From the NCBI RefSeq assembly GCF_007176755.1, contig NZ_BJTV01000010.1:62001-126000 (forward strand): a DNA stretch of 64,000 nt. The letters are read 5' to 3'. Below, one piece after another: positions 33,308 to 41,896 of the stretch. The position numbers and the translations under genes are program-made. The DNA comes from Streptomyces sp. 1-11. Its GTDB lineage: Bacteria > Actinomycetota > Actinomycetes > Streptomycetales > Streptomycetaceae. Position 1 is the first letter of the stretch. Each line of letters opens with the position of its first letter. Below the pieces are notes generated by a model. It was given only the letters and a program-made list of their open reading frames with translations, was not told the DNA's origin and did not search any database.

Positions 33308-34651
33308 TCAGGGCTCGCAGACCGCGAGCAGGTCGCGCACCTCCTCCGAGACGGCGCGGGCGAAGACGTCCAGGTCGGGGACGGCCCGGGCATCGGCGAC
33401 GAGTCCGTAGTGGACGTGCCCGCGGTACGTCGAGATGGCGACCGCCAGCGACTGCCCGGGGGCGAGCGGGGCCAGCGGATACACCTCCGTCAGGTCGTGA
33501 CCGCCCAGCCGCAGCCCGAACCCGGGCAGCGGCACGCTGGTGACCAGGATGTCGAACCACAGCCGCGCGGCCTGGCCGACCAGCGGCCCGACGAGCCGGT
33601 GGCCGAGGGCCGGCACGTGGTCGGCGAGCAGCGCGACCGCGCCGGCGCCCCGGTTCGGCCCCGCGTCCTTGTTGCGGACCATCGCGGTACGGACGGTGTC
33701 GAGCCGGCGCAGCGGATCGGGGTCGTCCACCGGAAGCCGTATCAGGTACCCGGAGAGCCGGTTGCCCTGTGGGTGCGCGGTGCGCGGACGGCGCCGGGAG
33801 ACCGGGACGAGGGCACGCGGCGCCACTCCCTCGGTCTGCTCGCCGCGCGCGTCCAGCCAGCGGCGCAGCGCGCCGGCGACGACGGCGATGAGCACGTCGT
33901 TCACGGTGCCCCCGGCGCTCTTGCGGACCCGGTGCACGTCGTCGATGTCGAGGACGACCCCGGCCGTGCGGCGGGTGCCGCTGGGCGCCGAGGTCAGCGC
34001 GGACGAGGGGCGCATGCCGAGGGTGGACCGGGCGAGCGAGGCGCCGATGTCCAGGGCCCGGCCCACGTCGGACAGCGCGCCCCGGACCAGGCCGGGCACC
34101 AGGCCGGGCAGTGCGCGCACGTCGGACAGGACGTCGGCGAGCGGGCCGCGCGGCGGCTCGACGGCCCGCGGTGGGCGTTCGGGCAGGTCCACCGGGTCGA
34201 GCACGCCGGCGGCCAGCTTCAGCGCGCGCAGGCCGTCGGCGAGGGCGTGGTGGAACTTGAACAGCACGGCGAAGGAGACGCCGTCCTCGCCGGGCAGCAC
34301 GTGCGCCTCCCACGGCGGGCGGTCGCGCTCCAGCGGCCGTTCCATCAGCCGGCCCGCGACCGCGTGGAAGTCGGCGGTCGGCGCGTGCAGGCGTACATGG
34401 TCCAGCGGGTCGAAGTCGGGGGCGGGCTCACGGGTGGCGCCGCCGAACGCCAGCGGCTGCCAGGTGTCCCGGATGCGCATGCGCAGGCCCGGCACGGCGG
34501 CGGCGCGGGCGGCCAGCAGGTCGGCCGCGTGCGCGCCCGCGGTGGGCGAGTGCGCGCCGAACACGCCGAGCGCGCCCAGGTGCATCGGGTGCCGGTCGGA
34601 CTCGATGTTCCAGAAGGCGAGGTCGAGGGGAGCGAGCGGGTCGGAGGTCAA
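33308..34651 (-). CDS. Wax ester synthase / diacylglycerol acyltransferase (WS/DGAT)
   Basis: 447 aa. These enzymes join an acyl-CoA to diacylglycerol or a fatty alcohol, making storage lipid at the membrane face. The catalytic HHxxxDG is HHALADG at residues 134-140, the second His being the base. The N-terminus PLAPLDLAFWNIESDRHPMHLGAL is typical, as are GTVNDVLIAVVAGALRRWL and the C-terminal DILVTSVPLPG region. Streptomycetes store triacylglycerol, so the DGAT role is more likely than wax formation. The ATG at 34651 gives the family-standard N-terminus. Confidence 0.92.
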   Translation of the reverse strand: MTSDPLAPLDLAFWNIESDRHPMHLGALGVFGAHSPTAGAHAADLLAARAAAVPGLRMRIRDTWQPLAFGGATREPAPDFDPLDHVRLHAPTADFHAVAGRLMERPLERDRPPWEAHVLPGEDGVSFAVLFKFHHALADGLRALKLAAGVLDPVDLPERPPRAVEPPRGPLADVLSDVRALPGLVPGLVRGALSDVGRALDIGASLARSTLGMRPSSALTSAPSGTRRTAGVVLDIDDVHRVRKSAGGTVNDVLIAVVAGALRRWLDARGEQTEGVAPRALVPVSRRRPRTAHPQGNRLSGYLIRLPVDDPDPLRRLDTVRTAMVRNKDAGPNRGAGAVALLADHVPALGHRLVGPLVGQAARLWFDILVTSVPLPGFGLRLGGHDLTEVYPLAPLAPGQSLAVAISTYRGHVHYGLVADARAVPDLDVFARAVSEEVRDLLAVCEP

Positions 34652-34717
34652 GGCTTGCCTCGCACGTCGACGAAGGGGTCAAACCAGAAGTGAATCCCCA
34701 AGGGGCGATTACGGTCA

Positions 34718-34731
34718 AGTACGATCGTGCT
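34718..34731. promoter_or_regulatory. Palindrome upstream of the acyltransferase
   Basis: AGTACGATCGTGCT is a 14-bp palindrome with one mismatched pair, 67-80 bp ahead of the WS/DGAT start in an AT-richer stretch. Its size and CGATCG core would suit a TetR-family operator, but no regulator gene is adjacent, so this is only a candidate. Confidence 0.3.
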
Positions 34732-34808
34732 ACAGACAGTTAACGGCGGATTAAGTCCCGCACCGCCGGAAGGGGCGGGACGCGCGGGACAGCCGAGGTC
34801 GGCCGTGG

Positions 34809-37130
34809 TCACTTCAGTACGGGGGGCGCGGCCGAGGGCGCCGTACCCCACTCCGACGGGCGCGGGCCGACCGTGAACGCGAGCGTGCGCAGGGAGCGCA
34901 GCGCGGCGGTGCGCAGATAGGTCCGCGCGTGCGGGGCGCCGTTCGTGCGGACGCCCTGGATGTACCGGTCGGCGGCCGAGGTGCCGGGGGCGGTGACGGT
35001 GAGCCGTCCGCCGGGCCAGAAGCGGCGGTCCAGGGCGAGGTCGACCCGGTCGAACACCGGGGTGGACAGGCCCCAGGTGTCGTAGCCGGGCTGGATCGGG
35101 AAGAGCCCGACGGAGGACAGGACGTTCCAGGCGGACATGGTGCCCAGGTCGTCGTTGCCGGTCATGCCGGTGGGTCCGTCGGTGAAGAGGGTCAGCGCCG
35201 CGTGCACCACGTCCGTGGTCTTCCACGGCTGACGGGTCGACAGGTACGCGTAGGGCGCGGTGAGGTCGGGCTCGTTCATCGGGTTGTACTTGTCGGCGTT
35301 GTAGTAGGCGTACGCGTCGCCGTGCACCCACACCTCGCGGGCGGTGCGCGCGGGGTCGGCCAGCAGCCGGTCGTAGGCGAAGAAGCTGTCCAGGCGGTCG
35401 TTGGCCGCGCGCTCGCCGCCGATCAGGCGGACCACGCCGGGCAGGTCGTGCGGCACCAGCCACTGGTACTGCCAGGCGGTGCCCTCGTGGAAGCCGGGCG
35501 CGCGGGCCGGGTCGGACGTGCCGGTGAAGGCGCCGGCGGCGTCGCGGGGGCGGAAGAAACCGGTCGCGGGGTCGAAGAGGGTCCGGTAGTTCTGCGCGCG
35601 GGCGGCGTAGCGGGCGGCGTCCGCGCGGTGCCCGAGGCCGCGGGCCATCTGGGCGAGCACGGCGTCGGCGAGGGCGTACTCGAGGGTGACGGAGGCGCCG
35701 TGGTGGTAGTCGGAGTCGCCCATCTTGGCGAGCGGGCGGTTCCATACGTAGGGCGCGAAACCGTGCGCGAGGTACTCGGCGTTGGCCTCACGCCCGATGC
35801 CCGGATAGGCGGCGGGCGGCACGCCGTCGGCGTTCTTCCTGAGCGCGCGGTAGGCCCGCTCCTCGAAACCCTTCAGCAGCCCTGTCTGGTAGGCGGTGGT
35901 CAGGAACGGGGTGACCGGGTCGCCGCTCATCACGTTCGTCTCGACCGGCCCGTAGCCCCACTTGGGCAGCCAGCCGCCGTCCTCGTCCACCTGCACCACC
36001 GACCGCGCCATGTCGCGGGCCTCACGGGGCGCGAGCAGGGCGAGGAGCTGGGCCTGGGTGCGGTAGGTGTCCCACAGCGACCAGTTCTGGTAGTACGTGT
36101 AGCCCCGCGCCCGGTGGACGCGGCGGTCCCAGCCGAGGTAGCGGCCGTCGGCGTCGCTGCCGGCGTTGGGCGCGAGGAACGAGCGGTACAGCGAGGAGTA
36201 GAAGGTGCGGCGCAGCGCCGGCGCGCCGCCTCGGACGCGGACGGTGGCGAGCCGCCGCTCCCACTCCTCGCGGGCCCGGCGCCGCACGGTGTCGAAGGAC
36301 CGGCCGCCCTCGGCCCGCAGGTTGGCGGCCGCGCCGTCCGCGTCCACGTACGACAGTGCGGTGGTCGCCTCGACGGTACGGTCCCGGGTCGTGTCGAAGC
36401 GGACGAAGGCGCCGCCGCCGCCGGTGCGGGCGCCCACGGTGACCTTCGCTCCGTCCCAGGTGCCGTACGCGGTGAACGGGCGGCTGAAGCGGGTGATCGT
36501 GTGGACGGTGTAGGGGCCGGTGTCCCGGCAGAAGCCGTGGCCGGTGATCTCCGTGCGCACGGTGCGGTCGTCGAGGATCTCGACCTTGCTGCCGCCCGGC
36601 CGGTGCAGTGCCTGGGCGGCGTTCAGCAGCACGTTGGCCCGGCCGGTGGCCGGGAAGGTGTAGCGCTGCACCCCGGTGCGCGCGGTCGCGGTCAGTTCGG
36701 CGCGGATGCCGGAGTCGAGGCCGACGCGGTAGTAGCCGGGGCCCGCCTGCTCGTCCGCGTGGCGGAACCCCGCGGCGTACTGGGCGTAGTCCGTCCGCGT
36801 GACGTCGCCGGTGGTGGGCAGCACGGGCAGGTCGCCGCCGATCCGGCAGCCGACGCCGGACAGGTGGACCAGCGAGAAGCCGCGGATCCGGTTCTGCGTG
36901 TAGTCGTAGCCGGTGTTGTGCCCGGTGTCCGGGGAGAGCTGCACCATGCCGAAGGGCACGGCCGCGCCGGGGAAGGTGTTGCCCTCGTCCTGGCTCCCGA
37001 TGAAGGGGTTGACCAGGTCGGTGAGGTGGCCGTCGGTCCGCTCGGCGGCCCGTGCGGCGGGGGTGGCGATCAGCGTGGACGCTGCCATCACCCCGGCCAG
37101 GCACAGCCGTGTGCGCCGGGTCCCTCTCAT
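34809..37130 (-). CDS. Secreted alpha-mannosidase, GH92 family
   Basis: 773 aa. GH92 enzymes are calcium-dependent exo-alpha-mannosidases, mostly alpha-1,2. The signal peptide MRGTRRTRLCLAGVMAASTL ends at about AARA-AE. The mature start LTDLVNPFIGSQDEGNTFPGA is diagnostic. Catalytic-site segments are FHEGTAWQYQW (general acid Glu) and GNDDLGTMSAW. The ATG at 37130 follows GGAGG; a longer in-frame start at 37169 would spoil the signal peptide. It could remove outer mannose from high-mannose N-glycans before or after the GH85 enzyme acts. It lies about 7 kb from that operon and shows no CTAAW operator in the 124 bp upstream, so co-regulation is not supported. Confidence 0.94.
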   Translation of the reverse strand: MRGTRRTRLCLAGVMAASTLIATPAARAAERTDGHLTDLVNPFIGSQDEGNTFPGAAVPFGMVQLSPDTGHNTGYDYTQNRIRGFSLVHLSGVGCRIGGDLPVLPTTGDVTRTDYAQYAAGFRHADEQAGPGYYRVGLDSGIRAELTATARTGVQRYTFPATGRANVLLNAAQALHRPGGSKVEILDDRTVRTEITGHGFCRDTGPYTVHTITRFSRPFTAYGTWDGAKVTVGARTGGGGAFVRFDTTRDRTVEATTALSYVDADGAAANLRAEGGRSFDTVRRRAREEWERRLATVRVRGGAPALRRTFYSSLYRSFLAPNAGSDADGRYLGWDRRVHRARGYTYYQNWSLWDTYRTQAQLLALLAPREARDMARSVVQVDEDGGWLPKWGYGPVETNVMSGDPVTPFLTTAYQTGLLKGFEERAYRALRKNADGVPPAAYPGIGREANAEYLAHGFAPYVWNRPLAKMGDSDYHHGASVTLEYALADAVLAQMARGLGHRADAARYAARAQNYRTLFDPATGFFRPRDAAGAFTGTSDPARAPGFHEGTAWQYQWLVPHDLPGVVRLIGGERAANDRLDSFFAYDRLLADPARTAREVWVHGDAYAYYNADKYNPMNEPDLTAPYAYLSTRQPWKTTDVVHAALTLFTDGPTGMTGNDDLGTMSAWNVLSSVGLFPIQPGYDTWGLSTPVFDRVDLALDRRFWPGGRLTVTAPGTSAADRYIQGVRTNGAPHARTYLRTAALRSLRTLAFTVGPRPSEWGTAPSAAPPVLK

Positions 37131-37217
37131 GTCGGATGACCTCCGGTGGTTCGACATCGCTGCCTGCATCGTGGCGGGCGGACGAGGCGAACCCGGGCAT
37201 TCCGGGAGGATGATGCT

Positions 37218-37240
37218 GAACGCGTCGCGGCGACGCGTTC
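37218..37240. terminator. Hairpin after glgC
   Basis: GAACGCGTCG (37218-37227) pairs perfectly with CGACGCGTTC (37231-37240) around CGG. It begins 15 bp past the glgC stop on the minus strand and ahead of the GH92 gene, so it probably ends the glgA-glgC transcript. Confidence 0.65.
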
Positions 37241-37254
37241 CGGCGGGGCGCCGG

Positions 37255-38475
37255 TCAGTCGACCCGCTGCCCCTTGCCCAGGGCGATCACACCGCCCTTG
37301 GAGACGGTGTACAGCTCGGTGTCCCGCTCGGGGTTTACGCCGATCGTCGCGCCGGGCGGGACCTCGACGTTCTTGTCGAGCACGGCGCCGCGCACCACCG
37401 CGCCCCGGCCGATGCGCACGTTGTCGTGGAGCACCGAGCCCTGGACGACCGCGCCCGGATCGACCCGCACCCCCGGCGACAGCACGGAGCGGGTGACCTG
37501 GCCGCGGATCAGGCAGCCGGCGCTGATGATGGACTCGCTCGCCATGCCGCCCGCGTTGAACCGCGCCGGGGAGAGCTGGTAGGAGTGCGTGTAGATGGGC
37601 CACTGACGGTTGTACAGGTTGAAGGCGGGGCGCTCGGCTATCAGGTCCATGTGCGCCTCGTAGTAGGCGTCGAGCGTGCCGACGTCCCGCCAGTAGCCCT
37701 GGTCGCGGGTGGTCTCGCCGGGGACGTGGTTCTGGCTGAAGTCGTAGAGCTGCGCCTCGCCGCGGGCGGTGAGCTGGGGCAGGATCGAGCCGCCCATGTC
37801 GTGCACGGACTGGCTGTCGTCCGCGTCCCGCTGCAGCGCCTCGATGAGGGCCTTGGTGGTGAAGACGTAGTTGCCCATCGAGGCGAACACGCACTCGGGG
37901 GCGTCGGTGAGGCCGGGCGGGTCGGCGGGCTTCTCCAGGAAGCGCTCCACGGTGCGGCCGTCCGAGCCGGGTGTGATCACCCCGAAGGAGGAGGACTCCG
38001 AGCGCGGCACCCGGATACCGGCCACCGTCACGCCCGCGCCGCCCTCGATGTGCTGGCGGAGCATCTGCCGCGGGTCCATCCGGTAGACGTGGTCGGCGCC
38101 GAACACGGCCACGTACTCGGGCTGTTCGTCGTACACGAGGTTCAGCGACTGCAGGATGGCGTCGGCGCTGCCCAGGTACCAGCGCGGGCCGAGCCGCTGC
38201 TGGGCGGGGACCGGCGTGACGTAGTTGCCCAGCAGGCTGGACATCCGCCAGGTGGTGGTGATGTGCCGGTCGAGCGAATGCGACTTGTACTGGGTCAGCA
38301 CGCAGATGCGCAGCACGTCGGCGTTGACGAGGTTGGACAGGACGAAGTCGACGAGCCGGTAGGTGCCGCCGAAGGTGACCGCTGGTTTGGCGCGGTCGGC
38401 GGTGAGCGGCATCAGGCGCTTGCCCTCCCCGCCCGCCAGCACGATCCCGAGTACCGAAGGCCCACCACGACGCAT
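37255..38475 (-). CDS. glgC: Glucose-1-phosphate adenylyltransferase GlgC
   Basis: 406 aa. It makes ADP-glucose from ATP and glucose 1-phosphate for glycogen or related glucans. The nucleotide-binding start is GIVLAGGEGKRLMPLTADRAKPAVTFGG, the sugar-phosphate region has RRGTY-type GGTYRLVDF and FLEKPADPP, and the C-terminal left-handed beta-helix is seen in the repeated SVLSPGVRVDPGAVVQGSVL pattern. The ATG at 38475 gives the standard N-terminus. It starts 50 bp after the glycosyltransferase gene on the same strand, which supports one operon supplying and using ADP-glucose. Confidence 0.96.
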   Translation of the reverse strand: MRRGGPSVLGIVLAGGEGKRLMPLTADRAKPAVTFGGTYRLVDFVLSNLVNADVLRICVLTQYKSHSLDRHITTTWRMSSLLGNYVTPVPAQQRLGPRWYLGSADAILQSLNLVYDEQPEYVAVFGADHVYRMDPRQMLRQHIEGGAGVTVAGIRVPRSESSSFGVITPGSDGRTVERFLEKPADPPGLTDAPECVFASMGNYVFTTKALIEALQRDADDSQSVHDMGGSILPQLTARGEAQLYDFSQNHVPGETTRDQGYWRDVGTLDAYYEAHMDLIAERPAFNLYNRQWPIYTHSYQLSPARFNAGGMASESIISAGCLIRGQVTRSVLSPGVRVDPGAVVQGSVLHDNVRIGRGAVVRGAVLDKNVEVPPGATIGVNPERDTELYTVSKGGVIALGKGQRVD

Positions 38476-38525
38476 GACGGCTCCCCTCACCCCTGGTTCC
38501 ACATGGATGCCCCGAGCGGGCCGGA

Positions 38526-39677
38526 CTAAGCCTGCTTGAGGATCTCCGCGTACAGTCCGGCGGTCCGCCGGGCCACCGCGTCCCAGCCGAACTCGCCCAC
38601 CGCGCGCAGCCGTCCGGCCTCCCCCATCCGGCCGGCGGCCGCCGGGTCGCCGAGCACGGTGTCCAGCGCCCGGGCGAGGTTCGCCTCGAAGCCGTCGTCG
38701 ACGTCGACCAGCAGACCGGTGCGCCCGTCGTCCACGACCTCCGGGATGCCGCCGACCCGGGAGGCCACCACGGGCGTTCCGCAGGCCATCGCCTCCAGGT
38801 TGACGATGCCGAGCGGCTCGTACACCGAGGGGCAGACGAACACGGCGGCCCGGGTGAGGAGCTGGATCACCTCCGGGCGGGGCAGCATCTGCGGGATCCA
38901 GAGCACGCCGGCCCGGACCCGGCTCAGCTCCTCGTACAGGTCGCGGAACTCCCGGTCGATCTCCGGGGTGTCGGGCGCGCCCGCGCACAGCACCACCTGG
39001 GTGCCGGGGTCGATGTCCCGCACCGCGCGCAGCAGATGGGGCACGCCCTTCTGCCGGGTGATCCGGCCGACGAACAGCACGTACGGTCGGGTGGGGTCGA
39101 CGCCGTGCCGGAGCAGGGCGTCGATGCCGTGGTCCGGGCGGTACAGGGCGGTGTCGATGCCGTTGTGCACGACGTGCACGCGGTCCGGGTCGAGGGCCGG
39201 GTAGCAGGCGAGGATGTCCTCGCGCATCGCCCCGGACACGGCGATCACCGCGTCGGCGGCCTCGACCGCGGTGCGCTCGGCCCAGCTCGACAGCGCGTAC
39301 CCGCCGCCCAGCTGCTCGGCCTTCCAGGGGCGCAGGGGCTCCAGCGAGTGGGCGGTGACCACGTGCGGGACGCCGTACTGGAGCTTGGCGAGGTGCCCGG
39401 CGAGGTTGGCGTACCAGGTGTGGGAGTGGACGAGTTCGCGGCCCTCCAGGGCGGCGGCGACGGAGAGGTCCACGGAGAAGGTGCGCAGCGCGTCGTTGGC
39501 GCCGTCCAGCGCGGACCAGGGGCGGTGGCGCACGACTCCCGCCGCCCGCCCCTCGCCCCAGCAGTGCACCTCCAGGTCCACCAGCTCGGCCAGTTCACGG
39601 GCCAGGAACTCCACATGGACGCCCGCGCCGCCGTACACGTCCGGGGGGTACTCCCGGGTCAGCAGTCCCACTCGCAC
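38526..39677 (-). CDS. glgA: Actinobacterial GlgA/GlgM-type glycosyltransferase (GT4)
   Basis: 383 aa, usually annotated glycogen synthase GlgA. The mycobacterial orthologue (Rv1212c, GlgM) mainly makes maltose 1-phosphate from ADP-glucose and glucose 1-phosphate, feeding the GlgE glucan pathway, and this protein has that short GT4 form. The first Rossmann domain holds LLTREYPPDVYGGAGVHVE. The second holds VLFVGRITRQKGVPHLLRA and the donor-site loop CPSVYEPLGIVNLEAMACGTP. The GTG at 39677 lies behind a GGGGG stretch; a second GTG two codons on is possible. It precedes glgC by 50 bp. Confidence 0.92.
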   Translation of the reverse strand: MRVGLLTREYPPDVYGGAGVHVEFLARELAELVDLEVHCWGEGRAAGVVRHRPWSALDGANDALRTFSVDLSVAAALEGRELVHSHTWYANLAGHLAKLQYGVPHVVTAHSLEPLRPWKAEQLGGGYALSSWAERTAVEAADAVIAVSGAMREDILACYPALDPDRVHVVHNGIDTALYRPDHGIDALLRHGVDPTRPYVLFVGRITRQKGVPHLLRAVRDIDPGTQVVLCAGAPDTPEIDREFRDLYEELSRVRAGVLWIPQMLPRPEVIQLLTRAAVFVCPSVYEPLGIVNLEAMACGTPVVASRVGGIPEVVDDGRTGLLVDVDDGFEANLARALDTVLGDPAAAGRMGEAGRLRAVGEFGWDAVARRTAGLYAEILKQA

Positions 39678-39718
39678 CCGACAACCCCCAGGTCTCGTCC
39701 GTACGTTGCCCTTCATGG

Positions 39719-40477
39719 TCACCCAGATGCGGCGCGCGGGGAAGAGCGCGGCGGCCGGGTGAAGCAGCAGTCGCCGCAGACTCCGCCTCCGGGCACCCGG
39801 TAGTACAGGCAGCAGCTGCGGCGGCGGAAGGCCGTCGTCGTGCGGGTGCCGGTGCCGCGCAGCAGCGGGTGGGCGAAGAGGCCGTCGGTGAGGGCGCGGG
39901 TCCGCCGCGCCACGTCGGTACGGCCGTTGGCGCGGGCCCAGCGGTCCAGTTCCCGCGCCGCGCCGGCGAGCGCGGAGCCGGCGTTGCCCCGCAGCAGTCC
40001 GGCGGCGATCCCGTAACGGGTCCTCAGGGCCGCCCCTAGGGGTTCGAGATGGCCGTGCAGCACGGTGTCCGCGAGCGTGGCGGCGTCCCCGGGCAGCGGG
40101 CGCACCTCGGTCAGCCACAGGTCGTCGGGTGCGGCGGCGGCCGGGTCCCAGCGCAGCAGCCGGGGGTCGAGGCCGGGCAGCCGCCCGTACAGCGCGGCGC
40201 AGCCCAGCGCCACCGACCACAGCCGGGCGGCGAGCCCCTGCTGGCTGATGGAGGCGGAAACCCGCGGCTCAGGGGCGCGCAGCCGGCCGGCGACGGTCGC
40301 GACCCGGAGCGCGAGCGCGTCGGGCCGGGCCTCCGGTGCCGTGGCCGCGTACGTCTCCGCGAGGGTCGCGAGCCCTTCGGGCGCCGGCCCGGCCGGGGCC
40401 GCGGCGGTGCGCAGCACGAAGAAGCCGCCCAGCGGGCGGAGCGCGGCGAGTTCGGCGTCGAGGTCCACGGACAGCAC
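39719..40477 (-). CDS. FhuF-like (2Fe-2S) ferric iron reductase protein
   Basis: 252 aa. The C-terminus carries the FhuF iron-sulfur signature: CC-x10-C-x2-C in SCCLYYRVPGGGVCGDCCF. FhuF proteins reduce siderophore-bound ferric iron in the cytoplasm. The rest is an all-helical Ala/Arg-rich domain with LPGDAATLADTVLHGHLEPL. The start is uncertain: GTG at 40477 lies behind GGGGG with a 9-base gap; an earlier in-frame start at 40531 has no ribosome site. No iron-responsive operator was found upstream and no siderophore genes are adjacent. It ends 41 bp before the glycosyltransferase gene on the same strand. Confidence 0.8.
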   Translation of the reverse strand: MLSVDLDAELAALRPLGGFFVLRTAAAPAGPAPEGLATLAETYAATAPEARPDALALRVATVAGRLRAPEPRVSASISQQGLAARLWSVALGCAALYGRLPGLDPRLLRWDPAAAAPDDLWLTEVRPLPGDAATLADTVLHGHLEPLGAALRTRYGIAAGLLRGNAGSALAGAARELDRWARANGRTDVARRTRALTDGLFAHPLLRGTGTRTTTAFRRRSCCLYYRVPGGGVCGDCCFTRPPRSSPRAASG

Positions 40478-40699
40478 TACTACCAACCCCCGGACACCGC
40501 CGCGGAACCGGGGTCCGCCGCCCGCTCGCACCCGTCCTGGGGATGACCGGGGCGCAGGTGTACTCCATCGGCAGTATGACCCAGTGCGTGCTCAGGGACG
40601 ACGACGGGAACGGGCCCGGGCGGGCAGAGTGTTCGCCATGACCGCCGACCGTACGCCGCGCCGGGCCCAGGGGGCCCGCCCCGCGCGAAGGAGCCGCAG

Positions 40700-41896
40700 A
40701 TGAGCGCCCTCGCGCTGTCCGTGCTGCTGTCGTTCGTCTCCGCCGTCGCCTACGCGGGCGGGGCCATCGTGCAGGAGCAGGTCGCGGTGTCGTGCCCCGA
40801 CGGGTCGTACATGCCGCTGCGCCGGGCCGGCTGGTGGGCGGCGCTGGCGCTGAACGGCCTCGGCGGCGTGCTGCACGTCGTGGCGCTGGCCTGCGGCCCG
40901 CTCAGCCTGGTGCAGCCGCTGGGCGCGCTGACCATCGTCTTCGCCCTGCCCATGGCGGCGCTGTTCGTCGGCCGCAGGGCCGGGGCGGCCGCCTGGCGGG
41001 GCGCGGTCATGGCCACCGTGGGCCTCGCGGGCCTGCTGTCCCTGGTCGGTACGGCCGGCGCGCAGTCCCTCGGCTCGGCCGAGCGGGTGGCCGTCGCGCT
41101 GGTCACCGGCGGGGCGGTGGCGGCGCTGACCTGCGCGGGCCTGGCCGTGCACCGGCACCCCGCCGTGCGCAGCGTGCTGCTCGCCACCGCCTCGGGCACG
41201 GCGTTCGGCATGTCGTCGGTGTTCACCAAGACGGTCGCGGTCGACTGGAGCCACGGGATCGACCTCGGCGACCTGCCCTCCCTCGCGGTGATCGGCGCGT
41301 TCGCGACGGCCGGCGTCATGCTCTCCCAGGCCTCCTACCGGGGCGGTGGCCTCGCCGCCCCGCTGGCCACGGCCACCGTGGTCAACCCGGTGCTGGCGGC
41401 GGCGGTCGGCATCCTGATGTTCGGCGAGACGTTCCGGCACGGCAGCACGGGCACCGTGCTGGCCCTCGGCTGCGCGGCGGTGACCGCGGGCGGCCTGATC
41501 CTCCTGACCACCGAGCGGCTCGAGCGCACGCCCGCCGCGGCCGGCGCCGGGCCGGCGGAGACGGGCCCACAGCAGGAGGGCCTGACGCGCGAGGGACCGG
41601 TCCGCTCGGGCCCGGAGGGCCCGGCCCAGGCCGGCCCGGCCCGGGCGAACCCGGTTCCGGCGGCTTCCGCTCACGCGGCCGCGCCCGAGGGTGACTTGAC
41701 GCCGGCCGTGCCGGAGGACGTACGGGTGCCCGAGGACGTACGGGTGCCCGAGGACGTACGGGTGCCCGACGACGTACGGGTGCCCGACGACGCCCTCGGC
41801 GCCGCCTGCGACGACATCCCGTACGTCCCGCTGTGCGCGAACATCTACGCCCCGCTGCCCGTGCTGAACGCCCACCGGGCGCCGGTCAGATCCTGA
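40700..41896 (+). CDS. EamA/DMT-family membrane transporter with repetitive C-terminal tail
   Basis: 398 aa. The first 285 residues form about nine or ten short membrane spans typical of drug/metabolite transporters (LGALTIVFALPMAALFVGRR; ATATVVNPVLAAAVGILMFGE). The cargo is unknown. The cytoplasmic tail is Pro/Ala/Gly-rich and holds five tandem six-residue units VPEDVR or VPDDVR, then ends in a conserved-looking CDDIPYVPLCANIYAPL segment. The ATG at 40700 follows AAGGAG. The gene overlaps the convergent cell-wall hydrolase gene by 11 bp. Confidence 0.88.
   Translation: MSALALSVLLSFVSAVAYAGGAIVQEQVAVSCPDGSYMPLRRAGWWAALALNGLGGVLHVVALACGPLSLVQPLGALTIVFALPMAALFVGRRAGAAAWRGAVMATVGLAGLLSLVGTAGAQSLGSAERVAVALVTGGAVAALTCAGLAVHRHPAVRSVLLATASGTAFGMSSVFTKTVAVDWSHGIDLGDLPSLAVIGAFATAGVMLSQASYRGGGLAAPLATATVVNPVLAAAVGILMFGETFRHGSTGTVLALGCAAVTAGGLILLTTERLERTPAAAGAGPAETGPQQEGLTREGPVRSGPEGPAQAGPARANPVPAASAHAAAPEGDLTPAVPEDVRVPEDVRVPEDVRVPDDVRVPDDALGAACDDIPYVPLCANIYAPLPVLNAHRAPVRS
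41708..41797 (+). repeat. 18-bp coding repeats in transporter tail
   Basis: Five head-to-tail units of GTGCCCGAGGACGTACGG at 41708, 41726, 41744, 41762 and 41780. The first differs at one base, the fourth and fifth have GAC in place of GAG, and the last is degenerate at its end. They encode VPE/DDVR repeats. The near identity of the inner units points to recent slippage. Confidence 0.95.

Noticed and set aside
40478..40699. Iron-responsive operator before the FhuF-like gene
   Set aside because: No DmdR/IdeR-type TTAGGTTAG-like palindrome was found in the upstream bases.
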